NCBI GenBank assembly: GCA_934565795.1
Contig: CAKTIM010000010.1
Coordinates: forward strand, 1 to 64,000
Length of the DNA: 64,000 bases
Direction of reading: 5' to 3'
Source: an uncultured Oscillospiraceae bacterium
Lineage (GTDB): Bacteria > Bacillota > Clostridia > Oscillospirales > Oscillospiraceae
Made by a program: the position numbers and the translations under genes. Positions 61,238 to 64,000 of the stretch are shown here, piece by piece. Below the pieces are notes generated by a model. The model had not been told where the DNA came from. It saw only the letters and a program-made list of their open reading frames with translations, and made no database searches. Every line of letters begins with the position of its first letter. The first letter of the stretch is position 1.

Positions 61238-61275
61238 TGGCCGCTGCCCAATTGTGAGGCAGCGGCCACTTTTTT
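61238..61275. terminator. Terminator between the LOG and cotJC genes
   Basis: TGGCCGCTGCC (61238-61248) pairs with GGCAGCGGCCA (61258-61268), followed on the plus strand by TTTTTT. The flanking AT-rich sequence lets it serve the convergent cotJC gene too. The preceding 200 bases hold no recognised gene. Confidence 0.8.
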
Positions 61276-61277
61276 CA

Positions 61278-61874
61278 TCACATGTCGAGCGCAGGGTTCA
61301 TATAGTAAACGTTCTTTTGATTCAGCTTATCCCGCAGCAGCTGAATTGCCTCGCCGAAGCGCTGAAAATGAACGATCTCCCGCTCTCGCAGGAACTTGAT
61401 TACATCATTCACATCCGGGTCGTCGCTGATACGAAGAATATTATCATAGGTGGTTCTTGCTTTTTGCTCCGCCGCCAGATCCTCTGTCAGGTCCGTGATG
61501 GGATCACCCACCACCTGCATCGACCCAGCACTCCACGGCGTCCCCGCCGCAGAGGCCGGATACACCCCAGCAGTATGATCCACAAAGTAGGGCGCAAACG
61601 CAGGATCCTTCATCTGATTATCCTTCAAATTCCGCGTCAGCTGATGCACAATCGCCCCAATCATCTCAAGGTGTCCCAGCTCTTCTGTCCCAATATCCGT
61701 CAGCAATCCCTTCAGCTCGTCGAAGGGCATGGAATAGCGCTGGGATAGGTAGCGGAGGCTTGCGCCCAGCTCGCCGTCGGGGCCGCCGTACTGGGTCAGG
61801 ATAATCTTTGCCAGGTTGGGATTGGGATTCTTGATTTTTACCGGGTATTGCAGCTTTTTGTCATACGAAAACAT
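61278..61874 (-). CDS. cotJC: Spore coat protein CotJC (manganese-catalase family)
   Basis: 198 residues of the ferritin-like manganese catalase fold. Metal ligands are carried by DIGTEELGHLEMIGAIVHQL (Glu and His) and EQKARTTYDNILRISDD with REIVHFQRF. The N terminus MFSYDKKLQYPVKIKNPN and the end VYYMNPALDM are typical of CotJC. In spores it belongs to the inner coat and may destroy peroxide. Three bases after the cotJA-JB gene, in one operon driven by a mother-cell promoter. Confidence 0.93.
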   Translation of the reverse strand: MFSYDKKLQYPVKIKNPNPNLAKIILTQYGGPDGELGASLRYLSQRYSMPFDELKGLLTDIGTEELGHLEMIGAIVHQLTRNLKDNQMKDPAFAPYFVDHTAGVYPASAAGTPWSAGSMQVVGDPITDLTEDLAAEQKARTTYDNILRISDDPDVNDVIKFLREREIVHFQRFGEAIQLLRDKLNQKNVYYMNPALDM

Positions 61875-61876
61875 GG

Positions 61877-62320
61877 TTAGCCCTCCTTATTCGCGCAGTA
61901 TTCCCACGGCCATGGGTCGTTGAGCCAGTTGTATTCCTCTGCGGTGATTGGCTCAATATGGCTCAGGGGGCCATACTTTTGGGCATATTCCATCCGCTGA
62001 TCGTGATACATGCGCTGGTATCGGCGGTACAGCTCCAGCGCCTCCATGTCGTCCCGGTGGGTGTCCAGATACAGCGCCAGCTCCTGCACGGCAAAGCCCA
62101 GCTCCTGCAGCTCTGCCAGGGCAGACTGGGGCAGGGGATTCTTATTGACCATTCCCTTGAACGGCAGGTCAAGCCCAGGGTACATCGTCCCGCGGATCAG
62201 CCCCTGGCTCATTTCGTACTGTTCTGGATTATCCGCCTGGAACGGAACATAGGGGTTGGCCAGCGGCGCAATTGCCGGGAGCTTTCCCATCCCTGTCGGG
62301 ATTTCCTGTTTTCTTTGCAT
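61877..62320 (-). CDS. cotJB: Fused CotJA-CotJB spore coat protein
   Basis: 147 residues. The first 60 are CotJA-like (LAPLANPYVPFQ-type: PLANPYVPFQADNPEQYEM, then RGTMYPGLDLPFKGMVN). From about 63 on it is CotJB-like (LAELQELGFAVQELALYLDT, YRRYQRMYHDQRMEYAQKYG, and EEYNWLNDPWPWE). In Bacillus these are two separate genes of about 80 residues each. No stop or start separates them here. The start follows AAAGGAGG. Precedes cotJC. Confidence 0.88.
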   Translation of the reverse strand: MQRKQEIPTGMGKLPAIAPLANPYVPFQADNPEQYEMSQGLIRGTMYPGLDLPFKGMVNKNPLPQSALAELQELGFAVQELALYLDTHRDDMEALELYRRYQRMYHDQRMEYAQKYGPLSHIEPITAEEYNWLNDPWPWEYCANKEG

Positions 62321-62365
62321 ACAAAAACCTCCTTTGCGGCATGACTGAAAACGTCATTCCAAGTC

Positions 62366-62419
62366 ATTCTATGCCAAAATGTGGAGGATGTTCATCCCAA
62401 TTAAGATGGCGCATAGAAT
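62366..62419. promoter_or_regulatory. Divergent sporulation promoters of cotJ and cwlD
   Basis: CATAGAAT occurs on the minus strand at 62366-62373 (facing cotJ) and on the plus strand at 62412-62419 (facing cwlD). Midway lies the palindrome GGATGTTCATCC (62386-62397) that would supply both -35 regions. CATAnAAT fits a sigma-E -10 box, and cotJ and cwlD both belong to the sigma-E regulon in Bacillus. The -35 match is weak. Confidence 0.45.
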
Positions 62420-62436
62420 ACAGCGAGGTGTTGCGT

Positions 62437-63147
62437 ATGAGTCAGCGAAACGGGAAAGGGAATGTGCTGCTGTTTTACAGTCTGGTCATCGGACTGTTCC
62501 TGTTCGGAACCTTTCTTGGCAACCGAACCGTTACGGTAATTTCGGAAATGGTACCTATGGAGCGGCTGCACCGCATTGTGATCGACCCAGGACATGGCGG
62601 GGAGGACGGGGGCGCGGTCTCCTGCACCGGGAAGAACGAAAGCACATTTAATCTCCAAATCGCCCTTCGGCTGGACGACCTGCTTCACCTGATGGGCTAC
62701 GACACCGTAATGATCCGCACAACCGATGTATCCGTCTATACTGCCGGACAGACAATTGCCCAGAAGAAGGTGTCCGATCTGAAGCAGCGCGTGCGGATCG
62801 TGGAGCGGACATACAATCCCATCCTGGTCAGCATCCATCAGAATACATTTCCAGAGGGGAAATACAGCGGCGCGCAGGTATTCTATGCCGGCTCAGAAGG
62901 CAGCGACGAGCTGGCAAAGCTGCTGCAGGCCTCGCTGGTTTCATGCCTGAATCCGGGAAGCAGTCGCAAAGCCAAGCAGGGGAGCGGCATCTATCTTTTG
63001 GACAAGATCAATGCCCCCGGCGTGTTGGTTGAATGCGGTTTCCTGTCCAATCAGCAGGAGGAGGCAATGTTGGCTACCCCGGCGTATCAAAAAAAGCTGT
63101 GCTGTGTGATTGCTACCGGCCTGTCACAGTTTCTTGCATCCGCTTGA
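62437..63147 (+). CDS. cwlD: N-acetylmuramoyl-L-alanine amidase CwlD
   Basis: 236 residues: one N-terminal helix (LLFYSLVIGLFLFGTFLG) as export anchor, then an Amidase_3 domain with zinc ligands in IVIDPGHGGEDGG (His 54 region), the Glu in CTGKNESTFNLQIA and the His in ILVSIHQNTF, and the catalytic Glu in VLVECGFLSN. CwlD removes the peptide from MurNAc so that muramic-delta-lactam forms in the spore cortex. The start at 62437 follows GAGGTG. Divergent from cotJ with shared promoter region. Confidence 0.92.
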   Translation: MSQRNGKGNVLLFYSLVIGLFLFGTFLGNRTVTVISEMVPMERLHRIVIDPGHGGEDGGAVSCTGKNESTFNLQIALRLDDLLHLMGYDTVMIRTTDVSVYTAGQTIAQKKVSDLKQRVRIVERTYNPILVSIHQNTFPEGKYSGAQVFYAGSEGSDELAKLLQASLVSCLNPGSSRKAKQGSGIYLLDKINAPGVLVECGFLSNQQEEAMLATPAYQKKLCCVIATGLSQFLASA

Positions 63148-63186
63148 CGCAGATGGTATAATCATTAAAAAGAGAATGGGGTGGCA

Positions 63187-64000
63187 ATGATGGCAAAAGC
63201 AAAGACTGTTTTTTACTGCACCAGCTGCGGCAACGAAACGCCCCGGTGGCAGGGGAAGTGCCCCGCCTGCGGCGCCTGGAACACCATAGAGGAGCATATT
63301 GAGAAGCCGTCCGCGACGCTTGGCAAGGCCAAATCGGCGCCGGTAGGGCAGAGCAGACGCCCCCAGCGGCTCCAGGAGATTCCCATTGACGGCGAGACAA
63401 GATTTTCAACCGGCATGGGAGAGCTGGATCGGGTGCTGGGCGGCGGGGCAGTGGCCGGTTCACTGGTGCTGGTCAGCGGTGCACCGGGCATCGGCAAATC
63501 GACGCTGCTCCTGCAAATCTGCAACAGTCTGTGCGTCGGGCGAAAGGTGCTTTATGTCTCCGGCGAAGAAAGCGAGCGGCAGCTGAAGCTCCGGGCGGAG
63601 CGGTTGGGCGTCTCGCCTGAGGCACTTTTTGTGCTTTCCGAGACGCGCCTTTCCGATATTCTGGAGGCCGTTGCTGAAACAAAGCCGGATGTTTTGATCG
63701 TTGATTCCATCCAGACGCTTTATAATGAGGAGAACGATTCCTCGCCCGGAAGCGTGTCCCAGGTGAAGGACTGCACCATGTCCATGATGCAGCTGAGCAA
63801 ATCAAATGGCATCACCGTATTTGTGGTCGGACACATCAACAAGGACGGAAATATCGCAGGCCCCAAGGTTCTGGAGCACATGGTGGACTGTGTACTGTAT
63901 TTTGAGGGTGACCCCAATTCCTCCTACCGACTTTTGCGGGCGGCGAAGAACAGATTTGGCTCCACCAATGAAATCGGCGTTTTTGAAATGCGGGATGTGG
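63187..64000 (+). CDS. radA: DNA repair protein RadA (3' end outside the window)
   Basis: 271 residues visible. Zinc finger CTSCG...CPACG at residues 11-30, RecA-like core with Walker A SGAPGIGKSTLLLQ (about 97-110), Walker B VLIVDSIQTL, and the RadA-specific KNRFGS motif near 257. RadA drives branch migration of recombination intermediates; it is a helicase-like relative of RecA. The C-terminal Lon-like domain would lie past the edge. Start at ATG 63187 (or 63190) follows GGGGTGG. Forty bases after cwlD. Confidence 0.93.
   Translation, partial: MMAKAKTVFYCTSCGNETPRWQGKCPACGAWNTIEEHIEKPSATLGKAKSAPVGQSRRPQRLQEIPIDGETRFSTGMGELDRVLGGGAVAGSLVLVSGAPGIGKSTLLLQICNSLCVGRKVLYVSGEESERQLKLRAERLGVSPEALFVLSETRLSDILEAVAETKPDVLIVDSIQTLYNEENDSSPGSVSQVKDCTMSMMQLSKSNGITVFVVGHINKDGNIAGPKVLEHMVDCVLYFEGDPNSSYRLLRAAKNRFGSTNEIGVFEMRDV

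Overview
The window reads as chromosomal DNA of an endospore-forming, Gram-positive anaerobe of the class Clostridia, most like the gut Oscillospiraceae. The basis is the complete spoIIIAA-AH operon, cwlD and cotJ, Asp23, ClpP-like TepA beside FtsK/SpoIIIE, strong AGGAGG-type ribosome binding sites, and small proteins and DUF families typical of that group. No rRNA, tRNA, CRISPR array, prophage or complete insertion sequence was seen. Most of the window is GC-rich; about 11.7-14.5 kb is visibly AT-rich.

Layout. (1) 0.2-11.1 kb: an accessory cluster of zinc-ribbon, TM2, TPM-domain and lipoprotein genes (DUF4428, DUF5067-like, DUF6935-like) with a degenerate receiver protein and several gene remnants. 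Its function is unknown; it looks like a cell-envelope system that is partly decaying. (2) 11.1-15.3 kb: a patchwork of acquired small genes. It holds phased TGCACCCCC repeats, two tandem copies of a multi-hairpin repeat, a P-loop kinase behind a leader-peptide attenuator, small membrane proteins, an AAC(6')-like acetyltransferase, a truncated hydrolase and a GNAT protein. (3) 15.3-20.5 kb: housekeeping genes (asnA, HAD phosphatase, ZIP and EamA transporters). (4) 20.6-31.5 kb: a MITE, then an eleven-gene run in one direction. A peptide ABC importer is followed by murQ, an esterase, a BadF-type amino-sugar kinase, anmK and a lone PTS EIIC-like permease, which reads as a muropeptide recovery pathway. 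(5) 31.5-42.5 kb: ThrE-like exporter, DegV, an HxlR regulator with a Cys/His tail divergent from a copper ATPase with a fused C-terminal CopZ domain, a lipase-like hydrolase, truA, an ArsC-like protein, an alanine symporter, an aminotransferase, a TSCPD protein and YbaK. (6) 42.5-56.1 kb: tepA, a divergent UppP homologue, ftsK/spoIIIE, a second MITE, spoIIIAA-AH, asp23, nusB, a TsaD-like protein, xseA, xseB and ispA. (7) 56.2-61.0 kb: a third MITE-like element, then a two-component system enclosing an ABC exporter, with a P-loop kinase and a LOG protein. (8) 61.2-64.0 kb: the cotJ genes divergent from cwlD, then radA running off the end.

How the parts fit. The importer and MurNAc genes would take up and catabolise cell-wall fragments. 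The tepA/ftsK/spoIIIA/cwlD/cotJ genes serve engulfment, forespore chromosome translocation, cortex maturation and coat assembly. The 56-60 kb system has the gene order of a peptide-antibiotic sensing and detoxification module. The best candidates for undescribed biology are the attenuator-controlled kinase at 11.8-12.6 kb, the HxlR/CopA-CopZ pair at 33.8-36.8 kb, and the zinc-ribbon/TPM/lipoprotein cluster at 0.4-11 kb.
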